This document shows positions 1-8,086 of a stretch of 64,000 nucleotides of DNA, one piece after another. The position numbers and the translations under genes were made by a program. The DNA is taken from contig CAIPAI010000057.1 of the NCBI GenBank assembly GCA_903863015.1, positions 1-64,000 on the forward strand, read 5' to 3'. This stretch comes from an uncultured Actinomycetes bacterium. GTDB taxonomy: Bacteria; Actinomycetota; Actinomycetes; Nanopelagicales; Nanopelagicaceae. Position 1 is the stretch's first letter, and each line of letters begins with the position of its first letter. The notes beneath the pieces were generated by a model. That model did not search any database, had not been told where the DNA came from, and saw only the letters and a program-made list of their open reading frames with translations.

Positions 1-49
1 CTAAGAGAATGGTCTTATCGGATTGAACGATAAGTGGGCCGTCGGTCAT
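1..49 (-). CDS. XPB-type DNA repair helicase, N-terminus only
   Basis: Only the first 16 codons lie in the window; the gene runs off the left edge. The residues (MTDGPLIVQSDKTILL) match my memory of the start of actinobacterial XPB/ERCC3-like 3'-5' DNA helicases such as Mycobacterium Rv0861c. The start is backed by a TAAACT -10 box placed 6 bases upstream, which fits a leaderless message. The Rv0862c-like gene at 3125-5314, the usual neighbour of this helicase, is on the same strand, which supports the call. Nothing can be said about the helicase motifs because they lie outside. Confidence 0.8.
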   Translation of the reverse strand, partial: MTDGPLIVQSDKTILL

Positions 50-61
50 CCCTCCAGTTTA
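50..61 (-). promoter_or_regulatory. -10 box of the XPB helicase gene, leaderless type
   Basis: Read on the minus strand, TAAACT (56-61) is followed by six bases (GGAGGG) and the ATG at 49-47. The distance puts transcription start on the A of the start codon. The GGAGGG run touches the ATG and is too close to act as a normal ribosome binding site. Confidence 0.5.
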
Positions 62-101
62 TGGCCTGGAAGTACTTGCCGCTTACCGTGGGTTGGCTCG
101 G

Positions 102-1169
102 CTATTGAGCGAGAATCCGGGTAATAAGTGCGCCAGCCAGTCGAGCGCGTTCCGGAATGGCCGCTGCGCTTGCCCACTCGTTCGCCGCATGGGCGCCCTC
201 TCCCACGGCTCCAATTCCATCGATAGTCGGTATCCCGAGGGCTGCGGTGAAGTTTCCGTCGCTTGCTCCGCCCACTTGCGCGCTTCCCAATTCGGGCATG
301 CCAAGTTCCTTTGCGCACTCCTTTGCGATTTCAAAGAGACGGGCGCTGGAAGAGGGATCTAGTGGAGGTCGATTAACACCACCTTCAATTCGGACCGTGG
401 CTCCACCGATCGTGGTGCCTGCTAGAGAAGTGATTGCAGTGTGGACACGACTCTGTTCGGCAGTGGTGAAAGCGCGCACGTCAATATCTAATTGAGCAAG
501 TGCGGGAACAGTATTCAGGGTGGTGCCGGAGTGGAGCACGGTCGGAGTCACCGTGGTACCTACTGCGCCATTTGCGGCGGCCAAAATTTCTGGGAAGAGC
601 GTGGCAATTTCTAAAGTGGCGTTTATGCCTTTCTCTGGCTCGAGACCGGCATGTGCGGCTCGTCCTTCAACAATCACCCGATACATGGAGGTGCCTTTAC
701 GCGCAGTTTTTAATTTTCCATCGAGTGAAGCTTCGAAAACTAAAACAGCTTCAGCTCCGCTGGCAATCTCTTCAATGAGCGCTTTGGAACATTCACTTCC
801 AGTCTCCTCATCAGTAGTAGCCAGAATGGTGACCCCATTGCGATCTGAAAGAGATTGGAGTGCGTAGGCAGCTTGTACAAATCCAGCTTTCATATCGAAA
901 ACTCCTGGACCGCGAATCACGTCGCCACTTACCTGCCAGAGTGGCTCGAAGGAGCCGTGTGGCCAAACAGTGTCCAAATGAGTGAGGAGTAGAACGCGCG
1001 GCGTAGCACTTCCCCAACGCAAGGTGGGCCTCCCGAGCACATCGTGCACCTCGCCCGGGGTTCCCAGAAGTTCAGTCAGGATGGCGTTTGCCTCAGCGAT
1101 CACTTTCCGGCAGGCATCGATATCTTCGGTAGGTGAGGAGATTTCCACGAGGCGGCGAACGAGTTCCAT
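102..1169 (-). CDS. M20 family metallo-amidohydrolase (carboxypeptidase G2 / desuccinylase type)
   Basis: A 355-residue cytoplasmic protein of the M20 peptidase family, which uses two zinc ions to hydrolyse N-acyl amino acids or peptides. Visible family motifs are HLDTVWP near residue 65, GPGVFDMKAG near residue 90 and the catalytic TTDEETGS near residue 120; the dimerisation lid follows and the C-terminal catalytic part returns with GASDGN. It is divergent from the GNAT gene by 37 bases and sits next to an enolase-superfamily racemase. In Geobacillus the same three families were shown to convert D- to L-amino acids through N-succinyl intermediates, with an M20 enzyme as the desuccinylase. 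The N-succinyl-L-amino acid substrate is therefore inferred from context. A CAAGAT box 6 bases before the ATG may be its -10 element. Confidence 0.88.
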   Translation of the reverse strand: MELVRRLVEISSPTEDIDACRKVIAEANAILTELLGTPGEVHDVLGRPTLRWGSATPRVLLLTHLDTVWPHGSFEPLWQVSGDVIRGPGVFDMKAGFVQAAYALQSLSDRNGVTILATTDEETGSECSKALIEEIASGAEAVLVFEASLDGKLKTARKGTSMYRVIVEGRAAHAGLEPEKGINATLEIATLFPEILAAANGAVGTTVTPTVLHSGTTLNTVPALAQLDIDVRAFTTAEQSRVHTAITSLAGTTIGGATVRIEGGVNRPPLDPSSSARLFEIAKECAKELGMPELGSAQVGGASDGNFTAALGIPTIDGIGAVGEGAHAANEWASAAAIPERARLAGALITRILAQ

Positions 1170-1206
1170 GTAGTTATCTTGCCAGTCGAAGTGGTTAGGT
1201 AGGGGT

Positions 1207-2004
1207 ATGAGCGAAGTCCGAATCGAAATCCTCGCGGAATTGCCGCGTCAGCGACTCGCTCGCGAGCTCTTTGACGTGGTTTGGCCGGGTGACGAGGGCA
1301 CGCAAATTACCCCCAATCTCTTGCAAGCCATGGTGCACAACGGCGCCTATCTCTCTGGTGCGTTTATTGATGAGAAGTGCGTGGGTGCGGCCTTCGCGTT
1401 CCCTTCAAAAGGTAGCGATGACCATCTGCACTTGCACTCACACATGGCAGGTGTGCTCGACACCTATCGCGATCGCAATATTGGGTACGCCCTCAAGGTT
1501 CATCAACGTGAATGGGCAATAGCCCACGGCTATGACCTCATTACGTGGACCTTCGACCCGTTGGTTTCGCGCAATGCCAATTTGAATATCACCAAACTCG
1601 GCGTTGAGGTTCCTTTCTACCATCGTGATTTCTACGGCCAGATGCCCGATGCGGTAAACGCAGGTGACGCGAGTGATCGCGTGATGGCCTATTGGCACTT
1701 AAATTCTACACGAGCAAAGAATGCGCTCGCCGGTGAGGAGTGCGCAATTTCAAATGCTCCGTTTCTGCTCGCCGAAATAAATGGAGAACCTGTGGAGCAG
1801 GAAGTCCCGCGCGACGCAAAAGAAGTACGCGTGGCACTTCCGACAAATATCACCGACCTGCGCTCGCAGAATATGGAACTCGCTCGAAATTGGCGTCAAC
1901 ACGTTCGTGGTGCGCTGGAACCCCGCATGGCATCAGGATGGAAGATCACCGGATTTACTCAAGATCGCTGCTACGTACTGGAGGAAAAAAATGCGCATTC
2001 ATGA
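1207..2004 (+). CDS. GNAT superfamily acyltransferase, candidate amino acid N-succinyltransferase
   Basis: A 265-residue protein of the predicted GNAT group COG3375. The acyl-CoA-binding region is recognisable around residues 78-100 (HSHMAGVLDTYRDRNIGYAL) with the following segment ITWTFDPLVSRNANLN typical of the group; no membrane segment or signal peptide is seen. The last 14 bases overlap the start of the racemase gene, so the two are translationally coupled. In the described succinyl pathway a GNAT enzyme moves succinate from succinyl-CoA onto a D-amino acid, and that role is inferred here from the M20 and racemase neighbours. The ATG at 1207 has an AGGGG run 2-6 bases upstream, which is close for a ribosome binding site. 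Confidence 0.82.
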   Translation: MSEVRIEILAELPRQRLARELFDVVWPGDEGTQITPNLLQAMVHNGAYLSGAFIDEKCVGAAFAFPSKGSDDHLHLHSHMAGVLDTYRDRNIGYALKVHQREWAIAHGYDLITWTFDPLVSRNANLNITKLGVEVPFYHRDFYGQMPDAVNAGDASDRVMAYWHLNSTRAKNALAGEECAISNAPFLLAEINGEPVEQEVPRDAKEVRVALPTNITDLRSQNMELARNWRQHVRGALEPRMASGWKITGFTQDRCYVLEEKNAHS

Positions 2005-3088
2005 AATTGAGATTCGCCACGTGGGTGTTCCTTTGGTGCGTCCTTTCCGCACCTCGTTTGGTACGCAGACCGAGCGCGATCTCTTAGTGCTCAAAGTCAG
2101 TACAGACGTTGGTGATGGTTGGGCAGAGTGTGTTGCGATGTCAGAGCCGCTCTACTCTCCCGAGTACACGCATGGGTGTGAAGATGTTTTAGAGCGCTTC
2201 CTAGTTCCCGCATTACGAAAAGTCGGAGACCTTCGAGCTGAAGAAGTCGCCGATATTTTGAAACCATTCTTGGGGCATCAAATGGCTAAGGCAGCAATTG
2301 AAACCGCTCTCCTTGATGCCGAGTTGAAGCATGAGGGTCGTTCCTTCGCATCATTCTTCGGTGCTGAGAAAGAGGAAGTTGATTGCGGCGTCTCGGTAGG
2401 AATTGCAAACAGCATCGATGCTCTCCTTGAAGAGGTAGGCGATTATGTCGATCAGGGCTACCGCCGGATCAAATTGAAGATTGAACCAGGTTGGGACCTG
2501 GAACCTGTTCGAATCGTGCGCCAGACCTGGCCCAAGATGCCATTACAGGTAGATGCAAATCAGGCATATTCGCGCGATGACGCCGCTCACCTTGCCGGGC
2601 TCGACGAATTCAACTTGCTGCTCATCGAGCAACCACTCGATGAGCATGATGTGCTCGGTCATGCTCTGCTATCCCGCGCAATTCAGACGCCTGTCTGCCT
2701 GGATGAATCGATTACCTCACTCCAATCAGCTCGTGATGCAATCGCGATGGAAGCCACCACTGTCATCAACATTAAGCCAGGTCGAGTAGGTGGATACTTC
2801 GAGGCGATCAAGATTCATGACTATTGCGTTGAGGAAGGCATCCCAGTCTGGTGTGGCGGAATGCTCGAAACTGGAATTGGTCGCGCCGCCAATCTTGCAC
2901 TTGCTGCACTCCCTGGTTTCACTTTGCCGGGAGACACTTCGGCTTCGAATCGCTACTACTTACGTGATATCACCACACCTTTTGTCATGGTAGATGGGCG
3001 AATCCGCGTACCTAAGGGACCGGGAATCGGTGTTGATATCGATCACGCATTCTTGGAGAGCGTTACCTTGAGCAAGCGTACGATCTAG
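1991..3088 (+). CDS. N-succinylamino acid racemase / o-succinylbenzoate synthase family enzyme
   Basis: A 365-residue enolase-superfamily protein of the muconate-lactonizing subgroup. It shows the KLK acid/base pair (RIKLKIEPGWD), metal ligands in VDANQAY, IEQPLD and CLDES, and the second catalytic lysine in NIKPGRVGG, followed by GGMLETGIGR. This pattern is shared by OSBS and N-succinylamino acid racemases. A separate MenC sits inside the menaquinone operon at 14572-15549, so this copy is unlikely to be needed for menaquinone. With the coupled GNAT transferase and the M20 hydrolase it is best read as the racemase. The reading frame is open further upstream to 1781, but homology begins at the ATG at 1991, preceded by GGAGG at 1980-1984. 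Substrate specificity cannot be read from sequence alone. Confidence 0.85.
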   Translation: MRIHEIEIRHVGVPLVRPFRTSFGTQTERDLLVLKVSTDVGDGWAECVAMSEPLYSPEYTHGCEDVLERFLVPALRKVGDLRAEEVADILKPFLGHQMAKAAIETALLDAELKHEGRSFASFFGAEKEEVDCGVSVGIANSIDALLEEVGDYVDQGYRRIKLKIEPGWDLEPVRIVRQTWPKMPLQVDANQAYSRDDAAHLAGLDEFNLLLIEQPLDEHDVLGHALLSRAIQTPVCLDESITSLQSARDAIAMEATTVINIKPGRVGGYFEAIKIHDYCVEEGIPVWCGGMLETGIGRAANLALAALPGFTLPGDTSASNRYYLRDITTPFVMVDGRIRVPKGPGIGVDIDHAFLESVTLSKRTI

Positions 3089-3124
3089 ATTTTTACCAAG
3101 CAGAACGGGTGAACGAATTTAATC

Positions 3125-5314
3125 TTAACTATCTAATTGTGCGACGCCAGAAATACGAGCTATAGCGAATCGCTTGATTTCTCCTGAGATTTGGTCGAAG
3201 GCGGTGACGTATCCGGCGGCAATGGCCATCGGTTCGATGATCCTGTGCGTCAGTCCTCCGTCAGTATCTGCGTACCCGATCCAGAGTGATCCGCCGGTAC
3301 CGCTCATTTCTTGGAGAAAACGTAAAGTATCGCTTGCGGTAGTACGTGGAGTTTTTGCGAGTTGAGGCAAAGTGCGCTGCTGTGTAGAGACGTGTTCACC
3401 AGTGCGTAGGGCGCGCAGGGCGGCAGTGAGCAATTCAGGGGTAGGTATCGAATAGTCGCCAATGAGTCGTGGCGGGCGAGGTCTTGATTTAGATCTCTTG
3501 GCTGATGGTGAGGTGAGCGTTGTCATGCCGTCGTTACCCTCGGCCGCGGGAGCGTATCCATGTGAACGCAGCGTCTCAAGAACTTCTTCAAGAGGAGCTG
3601 GGGAAATGATCACAGTCGGGGCAAGGCGACGGAGTTCAAGTGCGACGAGGCGCCTATCTTGCATCGCTTCAGCCAGAATCGCTTCATCATCACATCGCAG
3701 GTAGGAGTGCACCGCGCCGACACGAAGGCGTCCATATCTCTTGGCAATGTCATGAATTTGATAGGTAAGTGACTGTGGCACTTCAGTCTTTGAAACCTTC
3801 TTAATGAACGCTTCGATCTTTTCCGAGTCGTAACCCACGTCGAGTGCGTGGCGCAATGATTTTTCGGAGAATCTAAAGACGGTTGCAGTGCCGCGGCTTT
3901 CAACCTCTGCCATCAAGGAAATTTCTCGGAAGATTTCCGGGTAGAGCGGCCCCGGAGCAATAGCGGTGTGGTCCCCTTGAAGGAGAACGTGATCTATCAA
4001 TGGTGGAAGTTGGCTAGCGAGCAAGGTTGGCTCTTCGTCAGCGAGTAGTTGCCGGGCAAAGGATGTAAATGCCCCGCGTCCGGTAATTCCTAGCCAGTGG
4101 GCTTCGCGCACTGTCCACTCAACAAATTCGGCTTGTAAATGTTTTGCTCGGCGAGGCCGGTTCCACGCCACGAGATCGATGAGCGAATCTAGTGTGGGTG
4201 CAAGATCGACATGAGTTGCTAGTAATTCGAGAGTGAGTGCGCGCAGTCCTGGTGCGGCGGCGCGATCTAATTCAGGGCCGAGGGGAGCGACACCCTTGCC
4301 TTCTTTTGGAGTACAGAGGCCAGCGGTTCGAGAAGTAATGAGCCATTGAGCCGCAATCTCTCTCCAGCGCTCAACAGGTGTGCGTGCAAGCCAAAGGTCG
4401 TATGCACTCGTCGGCATTATTCGGTCATCAATATCTATGGAGACTAGGCCTATGGCGAATGCACTCTCCGCGACGAATGCTGCGCACGCTTCGGTTACTC
4501 CCAAGAGTTGCGCAGCGCGTTTGAGTTCTCGGATACTCATTCCGCCGCTACGTAGAGCACTTCCAGGTTCGCGTGACCATGCTTCGAGGAGATCTTCAAC
4601 CCACATTAAGAACGCGGCCGCTTCATGTGCTCCGGCGCGATCTGCATCCTTCACATTCTCGCCGCTGAGTAAAGGCTTAACCGAGTGGTACTCGTGATGA
4701 ACCTTATCTCCGCGTAATGCAATCGCATACTCTGCAGGAAGCATTACGTGATGCGAATCTGCGATCACCAGGATTTCATTATCTAACAGCCATTGCATTC
4801 CTGGACCGGGATTCTTCAGATCCTTCACGCTCCCGCGCGATGGCCCCCAGGTGAGCTTCTTCAACATTTCCTGCGATGCTTCGGGCGCCTTCTTTAAATT
4901 GATTTTCTCGACGCGGCTTCCAAGACGTTGTCCGAGGCCACATAATTCAGGACCAAAAGTCTCTCGCACTCCGCGAGGAATTCGATAAGCGCCCTCGTCC
5001 TTATAAAGCAAGCAGAGTCGATAGAGGTGCGCGACCACATTCGATGATGGAACGCTTGTATATCTTTCGACATCTTCTAGTGAAACAGGTTCCTCTAGAC
5101 AAGCCATGAGTTCTAGAACTTCTAGTTCCCATTGATTCAGTGAGTCAAAGGCTCGTGAAATGCTCGGAGTGGAATTTGCGCGTGCAGCTAAGGCGCTGAT
5201 GTCAGGCGGTACGGGAGAGAGTAAATCAGGGCGGGCAGCTAGCAAGGCAGCCAATGCAGCATCGTCGCGACCGCGAAGGTCGTCGGCGAATGAGCGATGC
5301 GTTGGCTTTGACAT
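3125..5314 (-). CDS. Rv0862c-like helicase-associated protein (Helicase_C_3 type)
   Basis: A 729-residue protein that I recognise as the homologue of Mycobacterium Rv0862c, the large protein normally encoded next to the XPB helicase. The N-terminal third carries winged-helix-like segments (for example SLEDVERYTSVPSSNVVAHLYR), and the part near residues 500-590, with HDIAKRYGRLRVG and PAPLEEVLETLRSHGY, resembles the Helicase_C_3 domain of XPB. A basic linker (SAKRSKSRPRPPR) precedes a final WYL-like segment. No helicase ATPase motifs are visible, so it is probably a partner or regulator of XPB in DNA repair rather than an enzyme on its own. In Mycobacterium the two genes adjoin; here three amino-acid genes separate them. 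The function is not established. Confidence 0.75.
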   Translation of the reverse strand: MSKPTHRSFADDLRGRDDAALAALLAARPDLLSPVPPDISALAARANSTPSISRAFDSLNQWELEVLELMACLEEPVSLEDVERYTSVPSSNVVAHLYRLCLLYKDEGAYRIPRGVRETFGPELCGLGQRLGSRVEKINLKKAPEASQEMLKKLTWGPSRGSVKDLKNPGPGMQWLLDNEILVIADSHHVMLPAEYAIALRGDKVHHEYHSVKPLLSGENVKDADRAGAHEAAAFLMWVEDLLEAWSREPGSALRSGGMSIRELKRAAQLLGVTEACAAFVAESAFAIGLVSIDIDDRIMPTSAYDLWLARTPVERWREIAAQWLITSRTAGLCTPKEGKGVAPLGPELDRAAAPGLRALTLELLATHVDLAPTLDSLIDLVAWNRPRRAKHLQAEFVEWTVREAHWLGITGRGAFTSFARQLLADEEPTLLASQLPPLIDHVLLQGDHTAIAPGPLYPEIFREISLMAEVESRGTATVFRFSEKSLRHALDVGYDSEKIEAFIKKVSKTEVPQSLTYQIHDIAKRYGRLRVGAVHSYLRCDDEAILAEAMQDRRLVALELRRLAPTVIISPAPLEEVLETLRSHGYAPAAEGNDGMTTLTSPSAKRSKSRPRPPRLIGDYSIPTPELLTAALRALRTGEHVSTQQRTLPQLAKTPRTTASDTLRFLQEMSGTGGSLWIGYADTDGGLTHRIIEPMAIAAGYVTAFDQISGEIKRFAIARISGVAQLDS

Positions 5315-5360
5315 AACCGTCTAACGATACCGGCAAAGTGAGGGGGGTTAAAACTTTGGG

Positions 5361-6137
5361 CTAGCCGCGGGCGGCGACGATGATCCCCACGATTGCTAGC
5401 CAGGGTGCCAGCGCTCGTACGATTCGTCGTGCATGGCGGAAATCATGGATCGGCCAATCGGCGCGTTTTGCATGGCGCCGCAACTTTGTATCTGGATTGA
5501 TCACGTGTGGTTCACCGACCGCCGTAAGCATGGGTAAATCGTTTGCACTATCTGAGTAGGCAATGCAATTAGCCAAATCAACGTGGCGGCTCTGCGTCAG
5601 TTGTGCGACTGCATCAGCCTTTGCCTTTCCATGCAAGAGTTCTCCTACAAGAAAGCCGGTATAAATTCCATCTTTAGATTCAGCAACCGTGCCGAGCGCT
5701 CCGCTCAGTCCTAGGCGATCCACCATCACGTTGGCTACTTCGATAGGCGTTGCAGTTACCAACCAAACTTCATCGCCGGCTGCAAGATGAGCTCGCGCTA
5801 AATCCAAAGTGCCATTCCAAATGGCTTCTTTTATTCGCTCCTCATAGATCTCTTCGGCAATCTCGCCGAGCTGTGAGACCCGCTGTCCTTTGATAAACGC
5901 AAGCGCACTCTCGCGAATATGGACCATTTCTCCTTTGCGCTCTTTGCCGCTGATCCGAAATCTCAGTTGGGCTAGCGCGTATTGAGTGAGCTCACGGGGT
6001 GCAAAGAACCCCCGCTTGTAGAGACCGCGTGCCATGAGAAAGAGCGTCGAGCCACGGAGCATGGTGTTATCGACATCGAAGAAGGCCATCCGCCCAGAGG
6101 CAGGTCCTGGGCTCGGTTGGCTCTCAGGAAGGGTCAC
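5361..6137 (-). CDS. HAD-IB family phosphatase (SerB-like)
   Basis: A 258-residue HAD-superfamily hydrolase of subfamily IB. Motif I is FFDVDNTML with the nucleophile and acid aspartates near residues 20-22; motif II is LVTATP; the conserved lysine is in HGKAKAD; motif III is YSDSANDLPML. This is the fold of phosphoserine phosphatase and of the phosphatases found beside actinobacterial glycerolipid and cell-division loci, so the substrate is unknown. The C-terminus ends in a hydrophobic stretch (WLAIVGIIVAARG) that may touch the membrane. The GTG start at 6137 is preceded by TAGGCT and six bases, so the message is probably leaderless. Confidence 0.85.
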   Translation of the reverse strand: MTLPESQPSPGPASGRMAFFDVDNTMLRGSTLFLMARGLYKRGFFAPRELTQYALAQLRFRISGKERKGEMVHIRESALAFIKGQRVSQLGEIAEEIYEERIKEAIWNGTLDLARAHLAAGDEVWLVTATPIEVANVMVDRLGLSGALGTVAESKDGIYTGFLVGELLHGKAKADAVAQLTQSRHVDLANCIAYSDSANDLPMLTAVGEPHVINPDTKLRRHAKRADWPIHDFRHARRIVRALAPWLAIVGIIVAARG

Positions 6138-6149
6138 TTGGACAGCCTA
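6138..6149 (-). promoter_or_regulatory. -10 box of the HAD phosphatase gene, leaderless type
   Basis: On the minus strand TAGGCT (6144-6149) stands six bases before the GTG start, the same geometry as several other first genes in this window. Confidence 0.5.
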
Positions 6150-6183
6150 AGGGAAGGCTTTCGAATGGGCTTACTTATTCAAC

Positions 6184-6195
6184 TACTCTTGCCCT
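6184..6195 (+). promoter_or_regulatory. -10 box of the histidine phosphatase / cytochrome c maturation operon
   Basis: TACTCT (6184-6189) followed by six bases and the GTG at 6196. No Shine-Dalgarno sequence is visible, so a leaderless message is likely for this five-gene operon. Confidence 0.5.
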
Positions 6196-6807
6196 GTGAC
6201 TATCGTGCACTTCCTTCGCCACGGCGAGGTCTTTAATCCGACCAAAGTCCTTTATGGGCGACTGCCGGGCTTTCGACTTTCAGACCGCGGTTTAGCGATG
6301 GCTGAACGAATCGGCGAGTGGGGTGGGGAGAAGGACATCACTTCGGTGCATGCATCCTCCTTGGAGCGTGCCCAACAAACCGCCACTCCGCTAGCGCTTC
6401 GCAGGGGCATAAGCATTACTACCGATGATCGATTGATTGAATCGTTAAACGTCTTTGAAGGCGAAAGATTCTCTGTCGGGGATGGCGTCCTCCGTAAGCC
6501 GAGCGCTTGGCGTCACCTATGGAATCCTTGGAAGCCCTCCTGGGGCGAACCATATAAGGAAGTCGTCGCGCGCATGATGGCCGCAGCCCAAGCTGCACGC
6601 CTTGCTGCCGATGGACACGAGGCGCTCTGCGTTTCACACCAACTGCCAATTTGGATCCTTCGTTCTGCAATAGAAGGGCGTCCTTTCTTTCATGACCCAC
6701 GAAAGCGAGAGTGCTCGCTAGCGTCGGTCACTTCAATCGTTTTCGATAATGAAGGAAAAGTTACAGATTTGCGCTACAGCGAACCTGCGCGAGATCTCTT
6801 ACCATGA
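6196..6807 (+). CDS. Histidine phosphatase family protein (phosphoglycerate mutase-like)
   Basis: A 203-residue protein of the histidine phosphatase superfamily. The catalytic RHGE sits at residues 8-11, and the second histidine lies in CVSHQLP near residue 150. It is the first gene of the operon with tlpA-like, ccdA, resB and ccsB genes, with a 4-base ATGA overlap to the next gene. The same arrangement occurs in Mycobacterium (Rv0525 before the Rv0526-Rv0529 cytochrome c genes, as I recall). Whether it acts in cytochrome maturation or is simply cotranscribed is unknown; it should not be taken as the glycolytic mutase. Confidence 0.88.
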   Translation: MTIVHFLRHGEVFNPTKVLYGRLPGFRLSDRGLAMAERIGEWGGEKDITSVHASSLERAQQTATPLALRRGISITTDDRLIESLNVFEGERFSVGDGVLRKPSAWRHLWNPWKPSWGEPYKEVVARMMAAAQAARLAADGHEALCVSHQLPIWILRSAIEGRPFFHDPRKRECSLASVTSIVFDNEGKVTDLRYSEPARDLLP

Positions 6808-7343
6808 TGAAACGGTTTCTCCCGTTTGTATTGCTCTCAACGCTGCTCGTCGGTTGCGGTGCCGGTACTTCATCTCCTGGTAATGGCTCTTCGTATGTCG
6901 CTGGCAATGGTGCTGTTACCTTCATCGCACCTAACGATCGCGAATTGGCTCCCAAGATTGCGGGCACCGGATTAGATGGCGCAACTATTGCTCCGCTTCA
7001 GGGCGTGAGCGTGCTTAATGTGTGGGCATCTTGGTGCGGACCATGCCGAGCTGAGGCGCCCACATTGCAGGCAATATCTGTGCAATATCCGAGTGTTCAT
7101 TTCTTAGGATTACTCACGCGTGATGATGACGATGCAGCTCGGGCATTTCTTCGCCGTTTCAAGATTACTTACCCAAGCGTCCACGACGATGAGCTAATTT
7201 TAAAGTTTGGAAAGACTCTTCCGCCGAACGCGATTCCATCCACCGTCATTCTTGATGCACAAAATCGCATTGCGGCTCGCATCTCTGGTGAAGTGACGGT
7301 AGCTGGGTTACGCGAATTGCTTAATAAGGTGTTGGCAGAGTGA
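6804..7343 (+). CDS. TlpA/ResA-like thiol-disulfide lipoprotein
   Basis: A 179-residue exported thioredoxin-fold protein. Residues 1-18 form a lipoprotein signal ending in the lipobox LVGC, with Cys18 as the lipidation site. The redox motif is WASWCGPC near residues 72-79, and the cis-proline region is IPSTVILD. In system II cytochrome c maturation such a protein keeps the haem-binding CXXCH cysteines of apocytochrome reduced on the outer face of the membrane, with electrons supplied by CcdA, which is the next gene (4-base overlap). It overlaps the preceding phosphatase by ATGA. Equivalent position to Mycobacterium Rv0526. Confidence 0.9.
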   Translation: MMKRFLPFVLLSTLLVGCGAGTSSPGNGSSYVAGNGAVTFIAPNDRELAPKIAGTGLDGATIAPLQGVSVLNVWASWCGPCRAEAPTLQAISVQYPSVHFLGLLTRDDDDAARAFLRRFKITYPSVHDDELILKFGKTLPPNAIPSTVILDAQNRIAARISGEVTVAGLRELLNKVLAE

Positions 7344-8086
7344 TTACAGATTTTTCAAACACCGTAATAGACGGTTCGCTCTTTCTGGCGATACCGATTG
7401 CTCTTCTTGTTGGCCTCATCTCTTTCCTTTCGCCATGTGTGCTTCCGCTCGTTCCTGGGTACCTTTCTTTTGCGGCTGGTTTGAGCGCAGTAAGCGCCAC
7501 TTCCAAGCGCGCTCGTTTGCGCGTTTTTCTTGGTTCGCTCTTCTTTGTATTGGGATTCACGCTCGTATTCGTGAGTTACGGTTCCCTTTTTGGTGGTCTT
7601 GGCCTGCTTTTGGCTAAACACCAAGGCACCATCACTCGCGTACTGGGTTTGGTGACGATTCTTATGGGTCTGCTCTTTGCAGGAGTCTTTAAGCAGACGC
7701 GTCAATGGCGTCCAAAGATGCGTACTGATGGTGGGCTTTGGGGAGCCCCACTCCTCGGAGTGCTCTTTGGACTTGGCTGGACTCCCTGCCTCGGTCCCAT
7801 CATCAGTACGATCCTGGGCCTGGCCACCACGCAGGCAAGCGCGCTTCGAGGAGCGATACTTGCTGGATTCTTTTCGCTCGGCATCGGAGTTCCATTCATC
7901 CTTGTCGGCGTTCTCTTCCAAAGTGCGATGGTGCGTTTAGCGTTCTTTCGAAAGCATGCACGGCTCATCTCACTCATTGGTGGCCTGATTTTGATTCTTA
8001 TCGGAGTGCTTGAAGTTTCCGGTCTCTGGGATACCTTCACCATCTTCCTTCGTAATTCCTTTAGCGGATTTAATCCGGTGCTCTGA
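7340..8086 (+). CDS. ccdA: Cytochrome c biogenesis protein CcdA
   Basis: A 248-residue polytopic membrane protein with about six hydrophobic segments. It passes electrons from cytoplasmic thioredoxin to the extracytoplasmic TlpA/ResA-like lipoprotein. The two essential cysteines are visible: Cys33 in SFLSPCVLPLVPGYLSF and Cys150 in LGWTPCLGP. The GTG start overlaps the stop of the thioredoxin gene, and the end touches the resB start by one base. Length and motifs are normal for the short CcdA form. Confidence 0.94.
   Translation: MITDFSNTVIDGSLFLAIPIALLVGLISFLSPCVLPLVPGYLSFAAGLSAVSATSKRARLRVFLGSLFFVLGFTLVFVSYGSLFGGLGLLLAKHQGTITRVLGLVTILMGLLFAGVFKQTRQWRPKMRTDGGLWGAPLLGVLFGLGWTPCLGPIISTILGLATTQASALRGAILAGFFSLGIGVPFILVGVLFQSAMVRLAFFRKHARLISLIGGLILILIGVLEVSGLWDTFTIFLRNSFSGFNPVL

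Noticed and set aside
1781-1990. Extended N-terminus of the racemase (70 extra codons)
   Set aside because: The extra part is the GNAT gene in another frame. Family homology starts at the ATG at 1991.
1991-3088. Call as menaquinone menC
   Set aside because: A separate menC is coupled to menB and menD at 14572, and this copy is coupled to a GNAT gene, so racemase is the better reading, though some OSBS activity is possible.
6196-6807. Glycolytic phosphoglycerate mutase
   Set aside because: Its place at the head of the cytochrome c maturation operon and its short, diverged sequence fit a generic histidine phosphatase.
7355-7921. A 188-codon open frame on the minus strand opposite ccdA
   Set aside because: Shadow frame of ccdA, rich in charged residues with no recognisable pattern.
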